From Campylobacter gracilis (GTDB lineage: Bacteria; Campylobacterota; Campylobacteria; Campylobacterales; Campylobacteraceae): a stretch of 64,000 bases of DNA. Shown here one piece after another: positions 45,207 to 54,012 of this stretch. The notes under the pieces were generated by a model. The model saw nothing but the letters and a program-made list of their open reading frames with translations, was not told the DNA's origin and ran no database searches. How positions within the stretch are numbered: the first letter of the stretch is position 1; every line of letters begins with the position of its first letter. Position numbers and translations under genes: made by a program. The stretch is taken from the NCBI RefSeq assembly GCF_018374135.1, contig NZ_JAHAFS010000004.1, forward strand, positions 1 through 64,000, written 5' to 3'.

Positions 45207-46639
45207 GATCGCTCCTTTCTTGCGGGCGCGCCACAAAGCCGCGCCGCATAAATTTTAAAATTCCTTTATTGAAATCCTGCAAATTTTAGCATTTCATATA
45301 ATTATACCGCGAAAGGGAATTTTAAAATTCCAAAATCTCACGCAGGATGGAATTTAGCGCCATTCATTGCACGCCGTAAAATCTCGCTGCAAATAAAATA
45401 GAGCTCGACGCGGAATTTCGCACTGCGACGGCGACGCGCGTAACTGATCGCAACAAATACGGCGCGAACGGATCGCAAAACGGAGCCGCCAAGCATACGG
45501 CGCGCGAGCGGTAGCAGCGGGCATGCAAGACTTTTAATTTCGCAACAGCGCATAATTTGGCTCGCGACGATGTACGACACAGCGTAACGCGAAGCAAATT
45601 TCACGCCTGCATAAAATTTTAAATTTCACGGCTAGCTCGTGCGTACGACATGCAATTTAAAATTTCACGACAGCTATGGCGCGGCGTGCAGCGGCCTAAA
45701 ATTCTGCGATAAGCGGCGCGCAAATTTCAATCCCGCGCGACAATCAGACGACGGGTGCGTGGAGTACAATTTAATTTACGAGCGCATAGCCGACATATCA
45801 TCGCACAAATTTAGTCGCAGCGGGTAGCACGGCGCAAAATTTCATTGCCGCGACGCATCGGCTCGTAAAATTTAATCCTGTTACCGCGCAGCTATAGCCG
45901 CCTGCGCCTTTGCAAGCAGAGCGGATCAAGCATCCGTGCCCACCGCAGGCGATGCACGGCAGTGCGTAAAATTTAATCCGGGCACTGCAAACCTCCGCCA
46001 ACATGACTTGATCGTACGAGCGTAAAATTTAGCTTGCCTGCCGCATAATTTAACTTGCCGCGGCGTATGTCGCGGCACAAGCGCGAATTTTAGATCGTGC
46101 GGCGATCTGCTGCACGACCGACAGATTAATTTCACGGTGCGCTCGACATGAAATTTAAAATCTCGTAGCGACACATGGCGCTGTGCGCAGCCGCGTGAAA
46201 TTTTAAATTTCACGGCGAGCCCACGCGTTATGAAATTTTAAATCTTGCCGCGAGTGAGCTCACAAGCTCGCGGGCGGCTAGGCTTAAGATCTTGCGCTCG
46301 GTTTTTGCGTGGAATTTTGCGAGCGGAATTTCAAATGCAAACCCGCGCGGGTTTCGCGCCGAATTTCTGCGTAGATATTGCGCGAAATTTAATGAAATTC
46401 CGCGGGCTGAGCTCGGCGCGCCAAAATCCGACTAATCCGACTAACCAAAACTCGACCGGCTAAAATCCGGCGCGATAAAGCTCGAGCGTAGTAAAACTAT
46501 GACGCATTAAAACCGAGGCGCGATAAACTCGCCGCAACCTGCAAGCAAAATTTATCGCCGCCGAAGCCCGCAGCTAAATTTTACCGCCCAAGCGCGGAAT
46601 TCTCGGCTTTGGTTTTGAGCGCCGAAAATAAATCCCAAA
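45207..46639. repeat. 1.4 kb of RAATTY-rich debris without intact genes
   Basis: I count about 31 RAATTY hexamers here. Related short blocks recur, for example GTGAAATTTTAAATTTCACGG-like palindromes at ~45600–45620 and ~46195–46215, and CGTTATGAAATTTTAAAT at ~46225. Several ORFs of 60–95 codons cross it on both strands, but none has a ribosome site and a recognisable product. One block, 45885–45962, is a relic of the neighbouring zinc-ribbon gene. Confidence 0.65.
45885..45962 (-). pseudogene. Relic of the zinc-ribbon gene
   Basis: The minus strand encodes CIACGGHGCLIRSACKGAGG, which matches CANCGGRGRLICPDCKGTGG of the zinc-ribbon gene (DNA ~44695–44770). By eye roughly three quarters of about 75 bases are identical, including the following YS codons (GGCTATAG). 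The surrounding frame is not gene-like. Confidence 0.75.
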
Positions 46640-48286
46640 TCACGCCAGTCCGCTTATTACGCCATCGTCCGTGATCCTCATATTTAGCGCGTTAGGGACC
46701 TTCGGTAGCCCCGGCATAAGCATTATCTTGCCACAGACGGCGACGATGAATCCCGCTCCCGTGCGAATTTGAAGATCTTTGACGCTGAGCTTAAAGCCGC
46801 GCGCCCGCCCAAGCGCCTTGGCATCGTCGCTGAAGCTATACTGCGTCTTTGCAATGCAGACGTTTAGCCGCTCAAGTCCCAAGGCCTTGATGTGCTGCAG
46901 CGCCTTTTGCGCTTCTGGCTCGAAAACGACCTCGCTCGCGCCGTAAATTTTAGTAGCGATCTTTTCGATCTTGCTCGCCGTATCGTCGCTAAGCTCGTAG
47001 GCGAATTTAAGCTCCTTGGCGCGCTCGCACTCATCTACTACGAGACGGGCTAGCTCAAGCGCGCCCTCGCCTCCTTTGGCGAAATTTTCGCAAATCGCCA
47101 TCTGCACGCCGCGCTGCTTGCAATAATCGCGCACGAAGGCGATCTCGCCGTCGCTATCGAAGCTAAAGCGATTAAGCGCCACGACCGGATTTAGCCCGAA
47201 ATTTTGTAAAATTTCAATATGCCCGCCTAAATTTACGATGCCTTTTTGAAGCGCGGCAAGATCAGGGCTCGCGATACTTTCTTTATCCGCGCCGCCGTTG
47301 TATTTAAGCGAGCGGATCGTGCTAACCAGAACCGCAGCATCTGGAGCGATACCCGCGCGGCGGCACTTGATGTCGATAAATTTTTCAGCCCCGAGCTCGC
47401 TTCCGAAGCCCGCCTCCGTCACGGCGTAATCTGCTAGCGAGAGCGCAAGCTTGCTCGCCATTATGGAGTTGCAGCCGTGCGCGATATTTGCAAAGGGTCC
47501 TCCGTGCACGAGCGCGGGCGTGTGCTCAAGGCTTTGGATGAGATTAGGCTTCATCGCGTCTTTTAGCAGGATCGCCACGGCATCCGCGCAGCCCAGATCG
47601 CGCACGTATATCGGCTCTCCCTGCATATCGTAGGCGACCATGATGTTTGCGATGTTTTCCTTAAGCTCGGCAAGATCGTTTGAGAGGCACAGAACCGCCA
47701 TTATCTCGCTAGCCGCGGTGATATTAAAGCCGTCCTCACGCTCTACTCCGTCGGTACGTCCGCCCTGACCTATGGTGATGTGGCGCAGCGCGCGATCGTT
47801 CATATCCATGCAGCGCTTCCATAAAATTTTATCGATCTTTAGCGGGTTTTCTTGATATAGTGAGTTGTCGATGACCGCCGAAATTAGGTTATTTGCAGAG
47901 GTGATCGCGTGAAAATCGCCGTTGAAGTGTAAATTTAGATCGTCCATCGGCACCAGCTGCGAGTACCCGCCGCCCGCGGCGCCGCCTTTGATACCAAAAA
48001 CTGGCCCCAGCGACGGTTCGCGCAGCGCAAGGCAAACGCTTTTGCCCAGACGTTTTAGCGCGTCGGCTAGACCGATGGAGGTCGTAGTTTTGCCCTCGCC
48101 AAACGGCGTCGGATTGGTCGCCGTGACCAAAATAAGCTTCGAAGCGCGCGAGCGCGGCTTGATATTTAGCTTGGCTTTGTAGTGGCCGTACAGCTCGATC
48201 TCATCCTCACTAAGCCCCAAATTTTTCGCAACGTTTGAAATTTTATCCGGCTTCGCCGCATTTGCTATTTCGATATCGCTCAACAT
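46640..48286 (-). CDS. fhs: Formate–tetrahydrofolate ligase
   Basis: This 548-residue enzyme makes 10-formyl-THF from formate, THF and ATP in one-carbon metabolism. The P-loop TPFGEGKTTTSIGL, REPSLGPVFGIKGGAAGGGY, TSANNLISA and LVHGGPFANIAHGCNS are diagnostic. Length is typical. AAGGAGAG lies 4 bases before the ATG. It stands alone between repeat-rich DNA on one side and a 240-base spacer before xth. Confidence 0.97.
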   Translation of the reverse strand: MLSDIEIANAAKPDKISNVAKNLGLSEDEIELYGHYKAKLNIKPRSRASKLILVTATNPTPFGEGKTTTSIGLADALKRLGKSVCLALREPSLGPVFGIKGGAAGGGYSQLVPMDDLNLHFNGDFHAITSANNLISAVIDNSLYQENPLKIDKILWKRCMDMNDRALRHITIGQGGRTDGVEREDGFNITAASEIMAVLCLSNDLAELKENIANIMVAYDMQGEPIYVRDLGCADAVAILLKDAMKPNLIQSLEHTPALVHGGPFANIAHGCNSIMASKLALSLADYAVTEAGFGSELGAEKFIDIKCRRAGIAPDAAVLVSTIRSLKYNGGADKESIASPDLAALQKGIVNLGGHIEILQNFGLNPVVALNRFSFDSDGEIAFVRDYCKQRGVQMAICENFAKGGEGALELARLVVDECERAKELKFAYELSDDTASKIEKIATKIYGASEVVFEPEAQKALQHIKALGLERLNVCIAKTQYSFSDDAKALGRARGFKLSVKDLQIRTGAGFIVAVCGKIMLMPGLPKVPNALNMRITDDGVISGLA

Positions 48287-48526
48287 TTTCTCTCCTTAAA
48301 TTTAAAATTTTATCGCGCAGCGTTTATTCGCTGCCTACTTAGGCTCTCGCGGGCTCTCTAGCGCTAAATTTCTACGAAAACCCTCCGCCTGCGAGCGACA
48401 AATCCGCAAGCCGAGCCGAAAGTCGTCCGGATACCGCGCAGATATCGCAATCCGCCCGCCCTTGCGGACGCGCACCTTATCCGCGAGCCGCGCAAGATCA
48501 AAGCTCGCGGCGCAAAATTCGCCCCG

Positions 48527-49285
48527 CTAAATTTCGATCTCGATACCCACGGGGCAGTGATCGCTGCCCATCACGTCGCTTAGGATGAAAGCGTCCTTTA
48601 GCTGCGAGCGCAAATTTGCCGAGATGAAAAAATAATCGATCCGCCAGCCTACGTTTTTGGCGCGCGCGTTAAAGCGGTAGCTCCACCACGAGTAGGCATC
48701 CCGCAGCTCGCCGCGCACGGCACGGAAAGTATCGATGAAGCCCGCCGCCTCCACCTCATCGAGCCACGCCCGCTCGATCGGCAAAAAGCCCGAGGTTTTG
48801 GAGTTTGCTTTGGGGTTTGCAAGATCGATCTCGCGGTGCGCGGTATTCACGTCGCCGCAAAATATCACCCCGAGTCCCTGCTCCGCAAGGCTGCGCGCGT
48901 AGGCTAGGAATTTCGCGTAAAATTCCATCTTGTAGGCTAGCCGCGCCTCGTCCTTTTGTCCGTTGGGAAAGTAGATATTAAAAAGCACGACATCGCCGAA
49001 GCGGTGCTGCAGCACGCGCCCCTCGTCGTCGGGGAAAAACAGCGCCTTGCTCGTCTCGCTTTTAAATTTCGCTAGGCTCGCCACACCCGAATAGCCTGCG
49101 CGAGCGGCGGAATTTAGATCGATCTGAGAAAATCCAAGCTCATAAAGCCCTTTTGGAGCGTCCTTTTCGCTCACCTTGATCTCTTGCAAGCCCAAAAAAT
49201 CGGGGTTTTGCTCCGAAAGCCACGCAAAGCCGTCTTTGCCGAGCACTGCGCGCAGCCCGTTTACGTTCCAACTAATCAGTTTCAA
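48527..49285 (-). CDS. xth: Exodeoxyribonuclease III / AP endonuclease
   Basis: The 252-residue EEP-fold enzyme cuts at abasic sites and removes 3' blocks in base-excision repair. Conserved residues are visible: WNVNGLRA (Asn), LQEIKV (metal Glu), YFPNGQ, GDVNTAH (Asp/Asn), WWSYRFNAR, WRIDYFF and the C-terminal SDHCPV (catalytic Asp-His). It is divergent from dgkA with 67 bases between starts. Length and motifs are normal for the single-domain bacterial family. Confidence 0.96.
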   Translation of the reverse strand: MKLISWNVNGLRAVLGKDGFAWLSEQNPDFLGLQEIKVSEKDAPKGLYELGFSQIDLNSAARAGYSGVASLAKFKSETSKALFFPDDEGRVLQHRFGDVVLFNIYFPNGQKDEARLAYKMEFYAKFLAYARSLAEQGLGVIFCGDVNTAHREIDLANPKANSKTSGFLPIERAWLDEVEAAGFIDTFRAVRGELRDAYSWWSYRFNARAKNVGWRIDYFFISANLRSQLKDAFILSDVMGSDHCPVGIEIEI

Positions 49286-49312
49286 ATTTAGCCTTTGGCC
49301 TAAAAATTTTGG

Positions 49313-49318
49313 TATGAT
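49313..49318 (+). promoter_or_regulatory. Candidate −10 box for dgkA
   Basis: TATGAT is followed by TATAC in the short xth–dgkA divergent spacer, about 35 bases before the dgkA ATG. T/A-rich DNA precedes it. Confidence 0.35.
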
Positions 49319-49352
49319 TATACGAAATTTTGACTAAATTTAAAGGAAAATT

Positions 49353-49715
49353 ATGCGCAATCAGCCCAAATACCGATTTTTTGCCAACTGGGGCTACGCG
49401 ATGGCGGGTCTTGCCGAGATGCTTCGCAGCGAGCGTAGCTTTAGACTCGAGCTTTGCGTGTTCGTGCCGCTTCTGCTGTCGCTATTTTTTTGGAATTTCG
49501 GCGCAGTACTAAATCTATTTTTGATCTTCGGTGCGATCTTTACTATAGCTCTTGAGTGCGTAAACTCCGCTATTGAGCGCGCGGTCGATCTTGCCACGAG
49601 CGAAATCCACCCGCTAGCCAAGGGCGCCAAAGACACCGCAAGCACGGCGGTGATGATGAGCCTATTTCTCAACGCCGCGCTGTGGGGCTACGCGCTGATA
49701 GATAAGCTATTTTAG
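49353..49715 (+). CDS. dgkA: Diacylglycerol kinase (DgkA type)
   Basis: The 120-residue integral membrane enzyme rephosphorylates diacylglycerol to phosphatidic acid during membrane-lipid recycling. Three helices are seen (about 36–52, 55–72 and 98–116). The family residues are present in ALECVNSAIERAVDL (catalytic Glu) and HPLAKGAKDTASTAV. AAAGGAAA lies before the ATG. The length matches the compact proteobacterial DgkA class. Confidence 0.95.
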   Translation: MRNQPKYRFFANWGYAMAGLAEMLRSERSFRLELCVFVPLLLSLFFWNFGAVLNLFLIFGAIFTIALECVNSAIERAVDLATSEIHPLAKGAKDTASTAVMMSLFLNAALWGYALIDKLF

Positions 49716-49912
49716 CGGCAACTGCGTATAAAAATTTAATTTCGCCGCAGCGCCATAGATAAATGGCAAATTAAGCCTAAATTTCGTAAAATCGCCGCCA
49801 AGACGCGAGGTCGCGTAATACGTTATAAAGGCAAACGATGCAAAGTTCAACCTCATAAATCCCGCTAAATTTAAACCAAACCAACAAACAAATTTAAATT
49901 TAAGGCAGAATC

Positions 49913-52366
49913 ATGAAAAGACGAGACTTTCTAAAACTAGGTGCGCTAGCTGCGGCTTCAGCGCAGGCAAAACAATTTGACGCGGCGGCGCAGGCGATAT
50001 TTGACGAGCAGATGGGGCTTTGCGCGAATAAATTTGGCGCATTTTACGTCCAAACCATCGGCGGTAGGGTCGTGGGCACCGAGCCGTTCGAGGGCGACGC
50101 GATGCCAACGGTGCTAAACAACGCCCTAAGCGATCACATCCAAAACGAAACGCGCGTGAAATACCCCTACGTGCGCAAAAGCTTCCTTGCCGATCCCGCA
50201 GATCCAAAACCCGAGCTTCGCGGCAAAGAGCCCTTCGTGCGCGTTAGCTGGGACGAGGCGATAAAGCTAAGCGCTAAAATTTTAAAAGAAAACTTCGATA
50301 AATACGGCTCGCAGGCCATTTACGGGCAGCTTTATCAGTGGGGCAGCCTAGGCAAGGTAGGTCACTCGCAGCGCACCGCAAAGCGCATGCTAAACGCGCT
50401 AGGAGGCTACGTGAGCGAGCTTGGCGGCTACTCATACGGTGCGGCGACGGCGTTTTTGCCTCACGTGACGGGATCAATCGATCCGACGCATAATCCTACG
50501 CGCTGGGAGGGCGTGGTAAAGGAGGCTAAAACGATCGTGTTTTGGGGCACGAACCCCGTCGTCTCAAACAAGATCGCTATCGGCGTGCCGATGCACAACT
50601 CCTACGCCTACTACGAGATTATGAAAGAGAAATTTAAAAAAGGCGAGATGAAAATTTACAGCATCGACGTTTATCGCAACGAAACGGCGGAGTATTTTGG
50701 CGCGCACTATCTCGCCGTGCGCCCTTGCACCGATACGGCGATGCTAATCGGGCTTTGCGAATATCTTTACGAAAACGGGCTTTACGACAAAGAATTTATT
50801 GAGCGCTACACGGTCGGGTTCGATAAATTTAAGGAGTATTTCACCGGCGCAAAAGACGGCGTGAAAAAGGATCTAAAATGGGCGAGTAAAATTTGCGGCG
50901 TGAGCGAAAAGGAGCTAAAAAGCCTAGCCGACACGCTAGCTAAAAAAGACACGCTCATAGTCACGGGCTACGCGATACAGCGACAGCACCACGGCGAGAT
51001 GGCGTACTGGGCGCTCATCACGCTGGCTGCGATGCTAGGCGATATCGGCAAGACGGGGCGCGGATACGTGATGAACGATCAGATGCATAAAAACGCCGAT
51101 ATTAGCTTCATCGCGCCAAAGCTTCAGGCCTTTAATCCCGCGGTAAACGAAAAATACATCGCCCCGCAAGGCAAGCTAGCCAAGGCCAAATACCACGAGA
51201 TACCAAACAGCAGGCTCATAGACGCGATCATGGAGCCGGGCAAAGAAATCGAGCGCAATGGCAAAAAATACGTCATGCCGCACATCCGCGTGATGTTTAA
51301 CGCCAACGGCTCGACCTTCACCCGCCATCCCGACACCAACCGCGCGGTCGAAGCGATGCGTAAGATAGAAGCGATCATCACAACCGAGCCCTTTTGGACT
51401 AGTACGGCGAGGCTCAGCGACATCGTGTTGCCGTCGGCTCTTGAGTGCGAGCGCACGGATATCGAGTTTGCAAACTCGACTAGCGAATATCTTTTTGCGA
51501 TTAAGCCGCTAGTAAAGCCCGCGGGCGAGAGCAAGAGCGACTTTGAGATCGCGCGGCTCATCTGCGCGCAGTGGGGCGAGGAGTACGAGCAGGCCTTTAG
51601 CGAGGGCAAAACGGAGCTTGAGTGGGTGAAGGAAATCTACGCCGATGCAGTCCAAAAAGCCGAAGGCATGGGCATAGCGATGCCTAAATTTGAGGAGTTT
51701 TGGCAAAAAGGTTACGTTAAATTTGATCAAGTAGACGAGAAAAAGCGGTACTTCACAAACTACGCGGACTTCCGCGCCGATCCCGAGAAAAACGCGCTAA
51801 AAACCCCGTCGGGCAAGATCGAGCTCCACTCCGAAGCGGTCGAAAAACTAGGCTATGCCGACTGCCCGCCGCACGCGACGTGGATGGAGCCGTTTGAGTG
51901 GCTGGGCGGCGACGTGAGCAAGTATCCTATCGCCATCAGCGGCGCGCACTCTAAATTTAGACTCCACTCGCAGCTAAACAGCTCGCTCATCCGCAACTAC
52001 GCCGAGATTGCGGGCCGCGAACCCGCGCTAATTAGCCCCGCCACGGCAAAGGCGCGCGACATCAAAACGGGCGACGTAGTAAGGATCTATAACGACCGAG
52101 GCGAGATCCTCTGCGGCGCGCTGGTAAGCGATACAGCGCAAGATAACGTCGTGATCGTAAGCGAGGGCGCGTGGTACGATCCTGCCGTCTGGGGTGAGAA
52201 AAGTCTTTGCAAACACGGCAACATAAACGTGCTAACGAGGGACGTACCGAGCTCGCAGCTATCGCAAAGCAACACCGCGCACACGAGCATGGTGCAGATC
52301 GAGAAATTTAAAGGCGAACTGCCGAGCGTAACGGCGTTTGATAGACCCGCGACGATAGAGGCTTAG
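49913..52366 (+). CDS. Tat-exported molybdopterin oxidoreductase, TMAO/DMSO/biotin-sulfoxide reductase type
   Basis: The 817-residue protein begins with a twin-arginine-like MKRRDFLKLGALAAA signal, so it should be exported folded. The molybdopterin-binding domains are intact. The segment GGYSYGAATAFLPHVTG (about residue 172) carries the Ser expected as molybdenum ligand in the DMSO/TMAO reductase group. No iron–sulfur CxxC motif occurs at the N-terminus, as usual for that group. Its relative in C. jejuni reduces S- and N-oxides and is followed by a monohaem cytochrome gene. No such cytochrome gene is adjacent here, so the electron donor must be elsewhere. Confidence 0.92.
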   Translation: MKRRDFLKLGALAAASAQAKQFDAAAQAIFDEQMGLCANKFGAFYVQTIGGRVVGTEPFEGDAMPTVLNNALSDHIQNETRVKYPYVRKSFLADPADPKPELRGKEPFVRVSWDEAIKLSAKILKENFDKYGSQAIYGQLYQWGSLGKVGHSQRTAKRMLNALGGYVSELGGYSYGAATAFLPHVTGSIDPTHNPTRWEGVVKEAKTIVFWGTNPVVSNKIAIGVPMHNSYAYYEIMKEKFKKGEMKIYSIDVYRNETAEYFGAHYLAVRPCTDTAMLIGLCEYLYENGLYDKEFIERYTVGFDKFKEYFTGAKDGVKKDLKWASKICGVSEKELKSLADTLAKKDTLIVTGYAIQRQHHGEMAYWALITLAAMLGDIGKTGRGYVMNDQMHKNADISFIAPKLQAFNPAVNEKYIAPQGKLAKAKYHEIPNSRLIDAIMEPGKEIERNGKKYVMPHIRVMFNANGSTFTRHPDTNRAVEAMRKIEAIITTEPFWTSTARLSDIVLPSALECERTDIEFANSTSEYLFAIKPLVKPAGESKSDFEIARLICAQWGEEYEQAFSEGKTELEWVKEIYADAVQKAEGMGIAMPKFEEFWQKGYVKFDQVDEKKRYFTNYADFRADPEKNALKTPSGKIELHSEAVEKLGYADCPPHATWMEPFEWLGGDVSKYPIAISGAHSKFRLHSQLNSSLIRNYAEIAGREPALISPATAKARDIKTGDVVRIYNDRGEILCGALVSDTAQDNVVIVSEGAWYDPAVWGEKSLCKHGNINVLTRDVPSSQLSQSNTAHTSMVQIEKFKGELPSVTAFDRPATIEA

Positions 52367-52394
52367 CGCGCTTTCTAGCTCTTGTGCCAAAGCC

Positions 52395-53461
52395 CTACCA
52401 GCCGTTTATCGCAAACAAAATCGCTAAGTTTTTCTGCGCCAAGAGCTCGTCCGAGAGGCGGTCGTATTCGTCCCCGAGCCCCATTTCTTGCGCCATAGAC
52501 GGCGGCTCATCGTCCCAAGAACCCATCGCACCGAATACATCGGCGATCCCCGCTGCGGCAAACGCCCTCAAGCTCGGCTGCGGCAGCGCTGCAAACGAAA
52601 CGGCGTAATACTCGCCTACGGGGACTTCGCCCCGCAGCGTCTTAAGCGCATTATCAAACGTCTGCGCGAAGTTTTCGCAGCCTATCTTACTCGCAAAATC
52701 CCTGATTTGCACTAAAACATTCTCGAATTCTGCGCTGTTATCGCGTGCGTTTAGCGCATACCGCGGCATCCCGCGCCAAAGGCGCTCGACGTATTTCACA
52801 TACCAAGCCTTTTTGTCGCGATCGTATTTCCAATCAGGCGTAAAAACGCCGTCAAAGTCCTCAAAGCGGCAGACGATGCCGTTTACGTTCATCCCCGAAA
52901 AGCCCAAAAGCGCTCTATCTTTTGCGAAAGTTGGAATACTAAGCCCCGCGTCCTTCAGACCGAGCTTTAGGCACTGCTCTATCCAACACCGCTGCGCGTA
53001 GATCGGCTCGTCTTCGCGTCCTTTTTGCGCGAGCCGTCCGGTGAAAAACTCGCACGCTTTTTGCAAAAGTGGCGAGCCCGTGCTTTCGTCGGCGCCTTTT
53101 TTCTCGCCGCTTTTTCATTTGCCGCTTCTTTGCTGTTCGCGCGCTTTTGTTTCACTGCCTCCGTCACACTGCTCTGCACTGCGCCGTACGCATCTTTTTG
53201 CTCCGCAGCTTTACTTGCGTCGTTTACGCCGCCATGCGCTGCGCGGCTCACACCCTCTGCGGTGCGGAAATGCTCCTTTGTAAACTCAAAATTTAAATAT
53301 TTTATATATTTTTGATCTTGCAGCGGCGGCTTAGGATTGCCGCGCAGAGCCGATTTTAGCGCGACGCACAGCGCGCACGAGAAATATAATTCGCCATTTA
53401 TAGATATCTTTAAATTTAGACGCTTACATTCATGCAGCGGATTATTTATGCTCCGCACCAA
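52395..53461 (-). pseudogene. Hypothetical protein gene split by a frameshift at an A6 tract
   Basis: Frame 1 (53461→52979) and frame 2 (53066→52395) overlap. Adding one A to the A6 run (plus-strand T6, 53097–53102) joins them through AARKKGADESTGSPLLQKACEFF-like codons into one ~355-residue protein. The N-terminus contains YFSCALCVAL, the middle is Lys/Ala-rich, and the C-terminal ~220 residues look globular (MNVNGIVCRFEDFDGVFTP, YVKYVERLW). No family is recognised. It is convergent with the molybdoenzyme gene, 28 bases away. A sequencing error or phase variation could explain the break. Confidence 0.65.
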
Positions 53462-54012
53462 AAGCTAGCGGCGGCAAAATTTTAAAATTTTGCGCCTTAG
53501 CGACAAATTTAATCACGATAAAATTTGCGCGTGAAGCAAAAACAAATCTGCGAAAAGATAGAATTCTCAACCGCCGCGAACATAAATTTAAAAGCCGCCG
53601 CATCGAAAGAGGTGCCGTTATAAATTTAGAGCAGCTCGCGCATGAGCACGGATAAAATTCCGAAGCCGAAATCTACAAATGCCACAAACAAGGCGACGTG
53701 CGTTAAATTTACGCGCACTTTAAAAATGACAAACCGCTTTAAAGAAATTTCAATCGCGCTCGCGTTATGAAATTTTAAAAGTGAGCTGTCACTAAATTTA
53801 ACCAGGGCGGTCGCACTGCGGGATCGAGGATCGCGCCTATCCCAAGCAAGCTCGCGCTATGAAATTTTAAAAGCGAGCCGTTGCGTCCAAACTAGCTAAA
53901 TTTAAAATTAAGCAATAGCGCCATTTGCGCTACGAATACCGCTCGTCGGCAAGCTACCACTCGCAAGCTCTGCCCGCAAGCCGCCGATCGCAATCCCCAC
54001 GCCGAAAGCGCC
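53462..54012. other. 551-base gap with related short repeats
   Basis: No gene is seen. Two 28-base blocks, 53759–53786 and 53851–53878, differ at a few positions and have the form CTCGC-GYTATGAAATTTTAAAA-GYGAG, so each can form a short hairpin around an AAATTT core. A similar core (GTTATGAAATTTTAAA) occurs at ~46225. Other RAATTY hexamers are frequent. Confidence 0.55.

Noticed and set aside
45338..46463. Several ORFs of 60–95 codons in the 45.2–46.6 kb gap
   Set aside because: They overlap one another on both strands, lack ribosome sites and encode Arg/Cys/Ala-rich nonsense; only the 45885–45962 relic has a recognisable origin.
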